64,000 bases of DNA from an unidentified bacterial endosymbiont (GCF_918797525.1 NZ_OU963893.1:992001-1056000), one strand, 5' to 3'. Shown: positions 38,403 through 47,442, counted from the stretch's first letter. The notes: a model not told the origin generated them from the letters alone. Numbers and translations are program-made.

Positions 38403-38969
38403 TTATTGGTATTTGATTGAATAAACCACGTCACTCGCAACGCTACCCGCCGTAGCGGCACCACCGGTGGCAACATATTGCGCCCAGTAGTCAAAGCGCG
38501 CGGTATTTCCGGAAATGGTGACTTGTTCTGCAGTATCGTTCGCGGTGTTTAAGTTCAGAATGGCTTTACTGGAGTTGAGTAAACCCACCTGGACTTTTTC
38601 AGCACCGCCACTGGCTTTGGTCACGGTATTTTTCAAATTACCGGTTTTGGTATCGACATTGGTACTTTGAGCCAGTTCAAAATAGACGCTGGCTACTTTG
38701 CCGTTAGGGCAATTCGCGCCGCTCAGGCTAACGTGAAATGGCGTGTCACCTGCCCTCTGACCATCGCTTGTCAGCGCGGTGGTGCTGACGGAAGGCAAAT
38801 GAACGGTAAAATCTGGAGTGGATGATTCGCCCGTTGCGTCGCCGCCTGTAATGGTACAGGTGGCATCGCTAATTGAGCCGGTAAACGTGATTGTTCCATC
38901 TTCTGCCGCTGCAGCGGTACCTGCGCTAATAAGAACGGTAAGCAGTGCAGCTTTTTTCAGCATCTTCAT
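38403..38969 (-). CDS. Major fimbrial subunit
   Basis: A 188-residue FimA-type pilin with signal peptide (LLTVLISAGTAAAA). The mature N terminus AEDGTITFTGSISDATCTI is the donor strand and first Cys, LSGANCPNG holds the second Cys, and the C-terminal VVYSIKYQ is the penultimate-Tyr beta-zipper. AGAAGGG lies 7 bp before the ATG. It is the first gene of the six-gene array, so it is expected to be the most abundant product. Its repeated T/S/N/G surface is typical of antigenically variable pilins. Confidence 0.93.
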   Translation of the reverse strand: MKMLKKAALLTVLISAGTAAAAEDGTITFTGSISDATCTITGGDATGESSTPDFTVHLPSVSTTALTSDGQRAGDTPFHVSLSGANCPNGKVASVYFELAQSTNVDTKTGNLKNTVTKASGGAEKVQVGLLNSSKAILNLNTANDTAEQVTISGNTARFDYWAQYVATGGAATAGSVASDVVYSIKYQ

Positions 38970-39003
38970 AATTATTCCCTTCTGTAAAATTAAATGCGAG
39001 TTG

Positions 39004-39032
39004 ATTATAAAAATGCAGTCTGCTTCTGGATA
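39004..39032 (-). promoter_or_regulatory. Candidate promoter of the fimbria/TPS array
   Basis: On the minus strand a perfect TATAAT (39009-39004) lies 35 bp upstream of the pilin ATG in a very AT-rich region; the -35 (TATCCA at 17-bp spacing) is poor, suggesting an activator. No invertible element flanks it. Confidence 0.4.
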
Positions 39033-39105
39033 TTGATGTTTTCCTATTTTGTTATTTAGTATTTCTAAATGTATTTAATATATAAATAGAAAGAATGTAT
39101 TACTT

Positions 39106-39121
39106 TTAAATATATATTTAA
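39106..39121. repeat. 16-bp perfect AT palindrome
   Basis: TTAAATATATATTTAA, in the AT-rich stretch between the fimbrial array and speB. It could be a binding site for a regulator or H-NS-prone DNA, or chance in AT-rich sequence; the rest of 38970-39170 shows no gene. Confidence 0.4.
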
Positions 39122-39170
39122 GACATGGACGTCAGGCTGCCGTGGTCGTCCGCGCGGTGGTGGAAAGAGC

Positions 39171-39198
39171 TTGACTGTTCCCCGCCAGCAGCCATAAT
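39171..39198 (+). promoter_or_regulatory. Candidate sigma70 promoter of speB
   Basis: TTGACT, 16-bp spacer, CATAAT: five of six matches in each element. It would start transcripts near 39205. E. coli speB also has its own promoter besides read-through from speA; here this one would be essential. Confidence 0.6.
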
Positions 39199-39224
39199 TC
39201 ATCAACAACATGTATTTATTAATG

Positions 39225-39270
39225 AATCCCTTCCTCGTCGGGCCTAACGACGCGGAGGGGATTTTTTTTC
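39225..39270 (+). terminator. Strong intrinsic-terminator hairpin in the speB leader
   Basis: A 16-bp arm (39225-39240) pairs with 39248-39263 with about one mismatch and one wobble; core pairs are AATCCC/GGGATT and CGTCG/CGACG, with a roughly 7-base loop and a run of eight T. It lies after the candidate speB promoter and about 40 bp before the speB ATG, so it would act as an attenuator or as a block to transcripts from upstream. Confidence 0.75.
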
Positions 39271-39308
39271 ATCATTTCCACTACATCGACTTTAAAAGAG
39301 GTCAGGAT

Positions 39309-40229
39309 ATGAGCACTTTAGGTCATCAGTACGATAACTCTCTGGTATCTAACGCGTTTGGTTTTTTACGCCTTCCGATGAACTTCCAGCCGTACGACAG
39401 CGATGCTGACTGGGTCATCACCGGTGTGCCGTTTGATATGGCTACGTCTGGTCGCGCGGGTGGTCGTCATGGTCCGGCAGCGATTCGCCAGGTCTCAACT
39501 AACCTGGCCTGGGAGCACAACCGCTTTCCGTGGAATTTTGACATGCGAGAGCGCCTGAACGTGGTGGACTGCGGTGACCTGGTGTACGCCTTCGGCGACG
39601 CGCGTGAAATGAGCGAAAAACTGCAGGCGCATGCTGAGAAACTGCTGGCAGCGGGTAAGCGCATGCTCTCGTTCGGCGGTGACCATTTCGTGACTCTGCC
39701 GCTGTTGCGCGCGCACGCAAAGCACTTCGGAAAAATGGCGCTGGTTCACTTTGATGCTCATACCGACACCTACGCGAACGGTTGTGAATTCGATCACGGC
39801 ACGATGTTCTTCACCGCGCCGAACGAAGGCCTGATCGATCCGAACCACTCGGTCCAGATCGGTATCCGTACTGAATTCGACAAAGACAACGGCTTCACCG
39901 TTCTGGATGCAGGCCAGGTGAACGATCGCGGCGTAGACGACATCCTCGCGCAGGTGAAGCAGATCGTAGGTGATATGCCGGTGTATCTGACCTTCGATAT
40001 CGACTGCCTGGATCCGGCGTTTGCGCCTGGCACCGGTACGCCGGTGATGGGCGGCCTGACCTCCGATCGCGCCATCAAGCTGGTGCGTGGTCTGAAAGAT
40101 CTGAACATTGTTGGAATGGACGTGGTAGAGGTCGCTCCAGCTTATGACCCGTCGGAGATCACCGCGCTGGCCGCGGCGACCCTGGCGCTGGAAATGCTTT
40201 ACATCCAGGCGGCGAAAAAAGGCGAATAA
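39309..40229 (+). CDS. speB: Agmatinase (agmatine ureohydrolase)
   Basis: SpeB hydrolyses agmatine to putrescine and urea with a binuclear Mn centre. It has 306 residues and is nearly E. coli-identical by eye from [13 protein letters not shown]. Metal ligands are visible in [17 protein letters not shown] and [12 protein letters not shown]. The frame is open without a stop up to an ATG at 39210, but AGAGG 8 bp before 39309 and homology support this start. It normally follows speA; here it stands alone behind its own promoter and hairpin. Confidence 0.97.
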   Translation: MSTLGHQYDNSLVSNAFGFLRLPMNFQPYDSDADWVITGVPFDMATSGRAGGRHGPAAIRQVSTNLAWEHNRFPWNFDMRERLNVVDCGDLVYAFGDAREMSEKLQAHAEKLLAAGKRMLSFGGDHFVTLPLLRAHAKHFGKMALVHFDAHTDTYANGCEFDHGTMFFTAPNEGLIDPNHSVQIGIRTEFDKDNGFTVLDAGQVNDRGVDDILAQVKQIVGDMPVYLTFDIDCLDPAFAPGTGTPVMGGLTSDRAIKLVRGLKDLNIVGMDVVEVAPAYDPSEITALAAATLALEMLYIQAAKKGE

Positions 40230-40247
40230 GCCACGCGCGTTGTTTAA

Positions 40248-40274
40248 GCCGGGCAGGCGCAACCGCCTCCCGGC
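40248..40274. repeat. REP-like palindrome after speB
   Basis: GCCGGGCAGGCG, CAAC, CGCCTCCCGGC forms an imperfect GC-rich stem typical of enterobacterial REP/PU elements. It sits between convergent speB and the porin gene. Confidence 0.6.
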
Positions 40275-40282
40275 TATCCCCA

Positions 40283-41551
40283 TCAAAACACGTTGAACGG
40301 ATACTCCACGTAAGCACGGATTTCATCCCCGCCCACGTTATAATCGCTGGCATTGCTGGAGACCCGCAGTACGGAATAGCGCAGGCGCAGCATCAGATCT
40401 TTCGCCGGGCCGTCCTGGACTTGGTACTGAATTTGGTTAAACCACTCGTGCTCTTTACCGTTGCTGGTTTCGGCGGTTTTGATGTTATCGCCACGCACGT
40501 AGGCTGTGACCCAGCTCAGACCCGGCATGCCCAGTGCGCTGAAATCCAGGCCGTAAGAAGCCTGCCAGGAACGTTCGTCCTCGCCGTTAAAATCTGACCA
40601 GTAGGAGTTCGCCAGCCAGATGGTGTTACCGCCGTCACCCACGCCGCCCCGATCGCGATAGCTGCCATAGTGATAACCGGTGCTGCCGCTGCTTTGCTGA
40701 TACGCGACTTTGAAGGTATGAATATCCCAGATGTAGCTTGCCGCCATGCTCCAGATGGTGTTACTGCGCCCGGTATCAAGGCTATCAGCGTAACCTTGAT
40801 CCAGACGTGAATTATAGCCATTAAAGTCGAAAATCAGCTGTTGACCGGTGCTGAACGGCTGTTTGAAATTCATGCCCAGGTACTGCTTATTTATCACCTC
40901 TTCAACGTGAGAGGCATATAACGCCCCGCTGAACTGGTCGTTGAACTGATAGCTTGCGCCGCCGAAGGAGAGGCTTTTCAGGCCGCTATTGTGGCGATCG
41001 TCACTTTTACGCTGCTGATCGGTGAAGTAACCCGCGTTCACTTCGAGGCCGTCTATCTCGCTGGACGTGAGCAGGGCGCCGGTATAGCTTTCATACAGCA
41101 GTCGTGAGCTGTCGGCGTTGACGATGGGCAGCGCAGGGCGCTGGTTACCGTAGCTTAGTACGGTATTAGAGATACGCATTTTGGCCGTCGCGCCAAACTT
41201 CGCCAGGTCGGATTTTGCACGGCCATCATCTTCCTGTTTAAAGAAATCGATGCCGCCTGCGCCGCTCTTACCCCGGCCACCGTCCAGACGCACGCCATAT
41301 TGGGCAATGCCATCCACGCCAAAGCCCACCCCCCCTTCGGTGTAGCCAGATTCAAAGGTTGCGATAAGACCCTGGCCCCATTCGGCTTTATCCTGCTGGC
41401 CCTGATGATAATCACGGCTGATATACGCGTTGCGTAAAAACAGATCTAAGCGGCTGTCATCAAGAAAACCCTGGCTGTTTGATTGTTGGCTTGCAACGGC
41501 GGGTAAGACGGTTAATAAACTTATAGCAACTAACGATAATTCTTTTTTCAC
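40283..41551 (-). CDS. OprD-family outer-membrane porin
   Basis: A 422-residue predicted barrel with signal peptide (LLTVLPAVAS). The mature N terminus GFLDDSRLDLFLRNAYISRDY is the classic OprD-family opening, the body has alternating amphipathic strands, and it ends in aromatic FNVF. OprD porins take up small substrates such as amino acids, aromatic acids or chito-oligosaccharides; the substrate here cannot be told. E. coli K-12 has no gene between speB and loiP, so this is accessory. It is monocistronic, with 208 bp to loiP. Confidence 0.85.
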   Translation of the reverse strand: MKKELSLVAISLLTVLPAVASQQSNSQGFLDDSRLDLFLRNAYISRDYHQGQQDKAEWGQGLIATFESGYTEGGVGFGVDGIAQYGVRLDGGRGKSGAGGIDFFKQEDDGRAKSDLAKFGATAKMRISNTVLSYGNQRPALPIVNADSSRLLYESYTGALLTSSEIDGLEVNAGYFTDQQRKSDDRHNSGLKSLSFGGASYQFNDQFSGALYASHVEEVINKQYLGMNFKQPFSTGQQLIFDFNGYNSRLDQGYADSLDTGRSNTIWSMAASYIWDIHTFKVAYQQSSGSTGYHYGSYRDRGGVGDGGNTIWLANSYWSDFNGEDERSWQASYGLDFSALGMPGLSWVTAYVRGDNIKTAETSNGKEHEWFNQIQYQVQDGPAKDLMLRLRYSVLRVSSNASDYNVGGDEIRAYVEYPFNVF

Positions 41552-41759
41552 GGAGGGAACGTCTCTGTCTTAATATATTAGATGGAATGACTGCGCGTTT
41601 GATAATTACCCGAATAGTAAACGATTGCAATAATTATGTGACCAGACGTTTCAGGGGAGAAGCCAGTCATGACATGGGCTTGGGGGCGTTAACGATCTGT
41701 GCGGTTAATTTCGCAATTCATGCGAAATAAAAGGGGGGCGAAAATGCCCCCTTATGAAA

Positions 41760-42518
41760 TTATTTAATTCCGTCTGCGGCCATGCGGTCGCGAATATGCT
41801 GTGCACGCTCAACAGATGCCGGGTGATCGTCAAACATGGAGCTTTGACGGCCTTCTTCCAGCTTTGCCAGCTTCTCGAAGCTGGTGGCTAAGCCTGACGG
41901 ATTAATGCCGCGTTTGCGCAACAGATCGTATGAATAATCGTCAGCCTCGGACTCCTGACGCTGGGAAAACTGGGAATTGACCAGTTTCTCACCCATATCG
42001 CCAATTTGTGATTGGGACAGGCTACCGACAACGCCGCCAGCAGAGGCTGCGGCTGCGCGAACGGCATTGGCGCCCAGGGCAACCTGCATGCCTTTCTTCA
42101 CGTGGCCAAGCGCAACGTGACCCATTTCATGACCAATCACCGCTTCAACTTCGTTATCAGTCATCATGTCCATCAGCCCGCTGTATACGCGGATACAGCC
42201 GTTCGCCATCGCAAAGGCATTCACGTCTTTCGCCATATAGACTTTATAGTTCACCGGCTGGCCGTTGATATTGTCGCCCAGCGCCGAGGCAATCTTATCC
42301 AGACGCTGAGTATAAGTACTGTTAGCCGGAGCAATAGTGGCTTTTGCATCCATATCTTTACAGGCCTGATCGCTCAGCGCTTTCACCTGTGCATCGCTCA
42401 GGGAGTAAGCCTGGAAGGCTTCGGCGCCTGAGGTCATCAGTCCATTAGAATCCATATTCTGACAGCCGCTCAGCAGGAGCGTTGCCCCCAGGGCCAGCAC
42501 TGTTGCACGCATTTTCAT
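41760..42518 (-). CDS. loiP: Outer-membrane metalloprotease lipoprotein LoiP
   Basis: LoiP (YggG) is an M48 zinc metalloprotease of the outer membrane, induced at low osmolarity in E. coli. It has 252 residues. Lipobox LLSGC gives lipidated Cys19; HEMGH (residues 130-134) is the zinc site, and the third ligand region ESEADDYSYDLL and DDHPASVERAQ follow. AGCAAC precedes the start rather than a strong ribosome site, so the ATG is chosen by homology (MKMRA/MKIRA). Confidence 0.95.
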   Translation of the reverse strand: MKMRATVLALGATLLLSGCQNMDSNGLMTSGAEAFQAYSLSDAQVKALSDQACKDMDAKATIAPANSTYTQRLDKIASALGDNINGQPVNYKVYMAKDVNAFAMANGCIRVYSGLMDMMTDNEVEAVIGHEMGHVALGHVKKGMQVALGANAVRAAAASAGGVVGSLSQSQIGDMGEKLVNSQFSQRQESEADDYSYDLLRKRGINPSGLATSFEKLAKLEEGRQSSMFDDHPASVERAQHIRDRMAADGIK

Positions 42519-42790
42519 TATGTTGCTTCCGTACGCGTTAATCTGAATAAAATCCGAAAAATGTACCGTCAGCGAAGCCGGTGTCGGGCTAAGTATAAGG
42601 AATATTTATCGGGGCGGGCGAGCAGATTGCGCAACATGCGAGCATGATCCAGAGATTTCTTAAGCCGCAAAAGAATGGTCCATGTACATGCCCAGCCGCT
42701 TGGGTTACATTGTTGGCACTTTTTTCCGGCGTAGCCCAAAACGCGCTGTCGTCAAGGGCATGGCCTTTAACAGTCCGATCTGGAGTTAAA

Positions 42791-44782
42791 ATGTCCTCAC
42801 GTAAAGAGCTTGCTAATGCTATTCGTGCGCTGAGCATGGATGCCGTTCAGAAAGCCAAATCCGGCCACCCGGGCGCCCCTATGGGTATGGCTGATATCGC
42901 TGAAGTCCTGTGGCGTGATTTCCTGAACCACAACCCGCAGAATCCTTCCTGGGCTGACCGCGACCGTTTCGTACTGTCTAACGGCCACGGCTCTATGCTG
43001 ATCTACAGCCTGCTGCACCTGACTGGCTACGATCTGCCAATCGAAGAGCTGAAAAACTTTCGTCAACTGCACTCCAAAACCCCAGGTCACCCGGAAGTGG
43101 GTTACACCGCGGGTGTAGAAACCACCACCGGACCGCTGGGTCAGGGTATTGCTAATGCCGTGGGCATGGCGATTGCTGAGAAAACCCTGGCCGCACAGTT
43201 CAACCGTCCTGGTCACGATATCGTTGACCACTTCACCTATGCATTCATGGGCGACGGCTGCATGATGGAAGGCATTTCTCACGAAGTGTGCTCCCTGGCA
43301 GGCACCCTGAAACTGGGTAAACTGGTTGCATTCTATGACGACAACGGTATTTCCATTGATGGTCATGTAGAGGGCTGGTTCACTGACGACACGGCTGCTC
43401 GTTTCGAAGCCTACGGCTGGCACGTTGTACGTGGTGTTGATGGTCATGATGCTGACGCAATAAAACGTGCAGTAGAAGAAGCGCGCGCCGTAACGGACAA
43501 GCCGTCTCTGCTGATGTGTAAGACCATCATTGGCTTCGGTTCGCCGAACAAAGCGGGCACGCATGACTCCCATGGTGCGCCGCTGGGCGATGCGGAAATC
43601 GCGCTGACCCGTGAAGCGCTTGGCTGGAAACACCCGGCATTCGACATCCCGTCTGACATCTATGCCCAGTGGGATGCCAAAGAAGCAGGACAGGTTAAAG
43701 AAGCGGCCTGGAACGACAAATTCGCTGCCTATGCGAAGGCCTTCCCTCAGGAAGCGGCAGAGTTTACCCGTCGTATGAAAGGCGACATGCCCTCTGATTT
43801 CGATGCGAAAGCGAACGAGTTCATTGCCAAACTGCAGGCGAACCCAGCTAAAATCGCCAGCCGTAAAGCGTCTCAGAATGCGATCGAAGCGTTCGGCCCT
43901 CTGCTTCCAGAATTCCTGGGCGGCTCTGCTGACCTGGCACCCTCTAACCTGACTCTTTGGTCTGGTTCGAAAGCGATTAACGACGATACTGCCGGTAACT
44001 ACATCCATTACGGTGTACGTGAATTCGGTATGACGGCTATCGCCAACGGTATCTCCCTGCACGGTGGTTTCCTGCCGTATACCTCTACCTTCCTGATGTT
44101 CGTAGAGTATGCACGTAACGCCGTACGTATGGCTGCGCTGATGAAACAGCGTCAGGTGATGGTCTACACCCACGACTCTATTGGCCTTGGCGAAGATGGT
44201 CCAACTCACCAGCCGGTCGAGCAGGTTGCATCTCTGCGCGTGACCCCGAACATGAGCACATGGCGTCCATGTGACCAGGTGGAATCTGCCGTTGCGTGGA
44301 AATACGGCGTTGAGCGCCAGGATGGCCCAACCGCCTTGATCCTCTCCCGTCAGAACCTGGCGCAGCAGGATCGTAGCGAAGAGCAACTGGCAAACATCGC
44401 TCGCGGTGGTTACGTACTGAAAGATTGCGCGGGTCAGCCAGAGCTTATCTTCATTGCCACCGGTTCTGAAGTTGAGCTGGCCGTTGCGGCATGGGACAAA
44501 CTCTCTGCCGAAGGCGTCAAGGCGCGCGTGGTGTCCATGCCGTCTACCGATGCGTTCGACAAACAGGATGCGGCATACCGTGAATCTGTACTGCCGAAAG
44601 CCGTATCTGCGCGTGTTGCCGTAGAAGCGGGTATCGCAGATTACTGGTTCAAATACGTAGGCCTGAACGGCGCTATCGTCGGAATGACGTCTTTTGGTGA
44701 GTCTGCTCCGGCAGAGCTGCTATTCGAAGAGTTCGGCTTCACCGTTGAGAACGTGGTCGCTAAGGCGAAAGCATTACTGTAA
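42791..44782 (+). CDS. tktA: Transketolase A
   Basis: A thiamine-diphosphate enzyme of the non-oxidative pentose phosphate pathway, transferring two-carbon ketol units. It has 663 residues, as in E. coli. The ThDP motif [18 protein letters not shown]...DDN is near residue 154; the His of GHPGAPMG, the Pyr domain [10 protein letters not shown] and the C-terminal [11 protein letters not shown] are present. GGAG at 6-bp spacing fixes ATG 42791; the frame upstream is open but not coding by homology. Confidence 0.98.
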   Translation: MSSRKELANAIRALSMDAVQKAKSGHPGAPMGMADIAEVLWRDFLNHNPQNPSWADRDRFVLSNGHGSMLIYSLLHLTGYDLPIEELKNFRQLHSKTPGHPEVGYTAGVETTTGPLGQGIANAVGMAIAEKTLAAQFNRPGHDIVDHFTYAFMGDGCMMEGISHEVCSLAGTLKLGKLVAFYDDNGISIDGHVEGWFTDDTAARFEAYGWHVVRGVDGHDADAIKRAVEEARAVTDKPSLLMCKTIIGFGSPNKAGTHDSHGAPLGDAEIALTREALGWKHPAFDIPSDIYAQWDAKEAGQVKEAAWNDKFAAYAKAFPQEAAEFTRRMKGDMPSDFDAKANEFIAKLQANPAKIASRKASQNAIEAFGPLLPEFLGGSADLAPSNLTLWSGSKAINDDTAGNYIHYGVREFGMTAIANGISLHGGFLPYTSTFLMFVEYARNAVRMAALMKQRQVMVYTHDSIGLGEDGPTHQPVEQVASLRVTPNMSTWRPCDQVESAVAWKYGVERQDGPTALILSRQNLAQQDRSEEQLANIARGGYVLKDCAGQPELIFIATGSEVELAVAAWDKLSAEGVKARVVSMPSTDAFDKQDAAYRESVLPKAVSARVAVEAGIADYWFKYVGLNGAIVGMTSFGESAPAELLFEEFGFTVENVVAKAKALL

Positions 44783-44800
44783 TTCTCATTGTTCTCTACA

Positions 44801-44828
44801 AAGGGTGCTTCGGCGCCCTTTTTTATTT
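44801..44828 (+). terminator. Intrinsic terminator of tktA
   Basis: AAGGGTGC, tetraloop TTCG, GCGCCCTT, followed by TTTTATTTT; 18 bp past the tktA stop. Confidence 0.85.
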
Positions 44829-45026
44829 TCATAACGAATAATTTATTTTTATTGATGAATAATATATAAACCAAATTTCTGTGTTTTTTGTGGTGAATAG
44901 ATTATTAGTCACTTACCAATATATCTGTATTAGTTTTTCCCTTAATCGTTTGTTACTCTCCTCCACGCTTCACGATTGATGCATTTATATTTATTAATGC
45001 TTTCTTTTAACAGATAAGGATATTGT

Positions 45027-47354
45027 ATGAAACTAAAACCATCGATAATTGCGTTGGCGGTTACGTCGTGTTTGTTTTCAGCAAGTGTACTGGCTGAGTT
45101 AAAAGCAAATGATGATACCAACAGAATAGAAGGAACCTACAGTAACGCGCTGATGCGTTCAACGGATAACGGTGAAAGCTGGCTTGAACTGGTGGTGAGT
45201 GACGGCACTACTGCCGGAACTAATGACGACTTCCCGGGAACCGAGAAAGTTATCGTTGCCAATAAGCTGGCGGATGTTATGTCTACCCCGCTCTATGACA
45301 GCACGCAAAGCTACGGCACGCCAAATACGAAAGTTCGTTATAACGGCTATTACTGGACCAACCAATGGTGGGCCAACCCAGGTGAAATGCCAGGCAGTAA
45401 CGCGGTATGGTTAAAGGGGGCGGCAACACGGCTCGAAGAGAATGTCATTGCCACCTATAACTTCACCCCATGGACGGGGCAGCAGGCAGATGATTATCAG
45501 AGCGCTCAGAAAGACAAAGTGGCTAAACAGATAAAAGTGTATGGCTATTATCCTGAGTGGGGCGTTTACGAAGCCCACAATTTCTTCACCACCGATAAAA
45601 TTGCCTGGGATCAATTAACCCATTTAACCTACGCGTTCGGTGTGGTGAAAAATGGGGTAGTCATTACGCATGATACTGAGAAAGGTCCGCAGTTGATGAA
45701 AGAAATAGCCAATGCCAGTAAACAGGCAGGGGTGAAAAATATTTTATCAGTAGGTGGCTGGACTAACTCGGAAGAGGGCGTTTTTGAAGCAGCAACGGCA
45801 ACGCCTGAAGGCGTCGAAAAGCTGGCGCAAAGTATTGTGGATTACGTCGTCGAGTGGAAATTCGATGGGGTAGATATCGACTGGGAATATCCTGATACCA
45901 GCGTTGAAAAAACACAGTTTACCAATCTTATCACCAGTCTGCGTAATAAGCTGGACGCATTGGGCAAACAGAACGATACCTATTACCAGCTCTCTGCCGC
46001 AGTTACGGTAAACCATAAGAATATGGGGTATATCAACCCAGCGGTGACGACGTCATTACTCGATTCTGTCAACGTGATGGCCTATGACATTCACGGCGCA
46101 TTCGATTCTACCACCGGCCATAACGCGCCGTTGTTCGCGAACAGCAAAGATCAGGATCAGAAATTCAATGTCGCCGCTGCAATGAATGAGTATGTGACAA
46201 CGTGGGGTGTTCCAAAGAATAAACTGACGATGGGGGTTCCTTTCTATGGCCGCGGTTGGGGCGATGTCGAGCCGACCGAAATCGTAAAAGGCCTTCCAGG
46301 TCTGTTTGCTGCGGGTAGCGCAACGGTTCATGGCGCCTGGGATGATGAAGATCAGTTTACCGGTACTAATCCGTTCTATGTGCTGCAACAAAAACTCGCC
46401 AGCGGTGATTACACTCGTTACTGGGATTCAGAATCGCACGTACCTTATCTCTACAATGCCCGTACCAAAGAATTCCTGACCTATGATGACGAAGCGTCAA
46501 TCACTGATAAGGTCAATTACATCAAAGACCAGGGCTTTGGCGGTGCCATTATCTGGGATATTAGCGGTGATTCCAGTGACCATACGCTGGGTAAAATCGT
46601 CAGTACCTTGATCCAGAAGGACAGCGATGACACCGATGACGGTGATGATAGCGGCGATGAAGGCGATCAAACTAACGTCGTCTCTTATCTGAACCTGAAT
46701 CTTGGTGCGTCAAAAGGATTGGTTTTTGATGACGCTTCCGCGCGCTTTATTATGTATCCGGGCATTCAGGCTGAAATGGCGTTAAGCGATTTCCAGAATG
46801 GCGTGTTCGATATTCGCTTGAATGACCGCTCCGTAGCGACCCTTAATAAGGGTAAAATGACAAACGGTGAGTTTCGTAGTGATGGAAAAACAGTCACAGT
46901 GATCACCAACGATCTGACCATTAATGAGGGCGATCTTATTTCCGTTGTTCGTCAGGATGGAGATAAAGAATACATCGACGCGTCAAAAACAGTGACGAGA
47001 GAAATGCTCGGACATGCGGTGTTTGATGAGAGTGGGCAGTTAAAAGATGTCTATATTGCTGACGGACCTTCGGTGACAAACGCGATTCAGTTGATGATGG
47101 ATGGCTATGCTGACTCCCGGTACGAGATTTATCTTAACGATCAATTTGTGGCCCGAGCCGACACCCAAAAAACGGGTAAATGTGTGACGCAAAATATGAC
47201 TTGCGGCTACAGCGGTGCTCAGAGAGTCTACTACTATACTGATAACAGTGTCGTGGTCCACGTAGACGACAGCATTAAAGTTTACCAGGTCGTCGACGGC
47301 AGCAAAACGCTCGTCGCTGCATTGACCGTCCCGCACGGCATCTTCTATTACTGA
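45027..47354 (+). CDS. Secreted GH18 chitinase with CBM5/12 and a C-terminal repeat domain
   Basis: A 775-residue enzyme predicted to hydrolyse chitin outside the cell. Signal peptide cut after about residue 23 (SASVLA). A chitin-binding CBM5/12 module lies at about 100-130 (GYYWTNQWWANPGEMPG). The GH18 domain runs from about 168 (KQIKVYGYYPEWGVY) to 530 with SVGGW and the catalytic DGVDIDWEYP, proton donor Glu287. An acidic linker (531-549, D/E/G-rich) leads to a 225-residue domain I do not recognise, containing two similar halves (FDIRLNDRSVA near 595, YEIYLNDQFVA near 700) and a CVTQNMTC pair. AAGGA precedes the ATG. It is an accessory gene between tktA and epd. Confidence 0.92.
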   Translation: MKLKPSIIALAVTSCLFSASVLAELKANDDTNRIEGTYSNALMRSTDNGESWLELVVSDGTTAGTNDDFPGTEKVIVANKLADVMSTPLYDSTQSYGTPNTKVRYNGYYWTNQWWANPGEMPGSNAVWLKGAATRLEENVIATYNFTPWTGQQADDYQSAQKDKVAKQIKVYGYYPEWGVYEAHNFFTTDKIAWDQLTHLTYAFGVVKNGVVITHDTEKGPQLMKEIANASKQAGVKNILSVGGWTNSEEGVFEAATATPEGVEKLAQSIVDYVVEWKFDGVDIDWEYPDTSVEKTQFTNLITSLRNKLDALGKQNDTYYQLSAAVTVNHKNMGYINPAVTTSLLDSVNVMAYDIHGAFDSTTGHNAPLFANSKDQDQKFNVAAAMNEYVTTWGVPKNKLTMGVPFYGRGWGDVEPTEIVKGLPGLFAAGSATVHGAWDDEDQFTGTNPFYVLQQKLASGDYTRYWDSESHVPYLYNARTKEFLTYDDEASITDKVNYIKDQGFGGAIIWDISGDSSDHTLGKIVSTLIQKDSDDTDDGDDSGDEGDQTNVVSYLNLNLGASKGLVFDDASARFIMYPGIQAEMALSDFQNGVFDIRLNDRSVATLNKGKMTNGEFRSDGKTVTVITNDLTINEGDLISVVRQDGDKEYIDASKTVTREMLGHAVFDESGQLKDVYIADGPSVTNAIQLMMDGYADSRYEIYLNDQFVARADTQKTGKCVTQNMTCGYSGAQRVYYYTDNSVVVHVDDSIKVYQVVDGSKTLVAALTVPHGIFYY

Positions 47355-47367
47355 TTGATTTTGCCTT

Positions 47368-47394
47368 CTGCCCGGGAGAACGCTTTCCGGGCAG
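47368..47394 (+). terminator. Hairpin after the chitinase gene
   Basis: CTGCCCGG (47368-47375) and CCGGGCAG (47387-47394), a perfect 8-bp stem 14 bp past the stop. The following TTCACTCA is a weak T-run, so termination may be inefficient. Confidence 0.5.
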
Positions 47395-47442
47395 TTCACT
47401 CACCCATCTCCCAGGCTAAACGGGCCGATTATTCCAAAAAAA

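Noticed and set aside
38970..39308. fim-switch type invertible element or attachment site for the island
   Set aside because: No recombinase gene, no flanking inverted repeats longer than the single 16-bp AT palindrome, and no matching direct repeats near 23750-23850.
42797..44386. 529-codon open frame antisense to tktA
   Set aside because: It is a by-product of strongly biased codon use in tktA; no ribosome site, no recognisable protein, and the sense strand is a clear transketolase.
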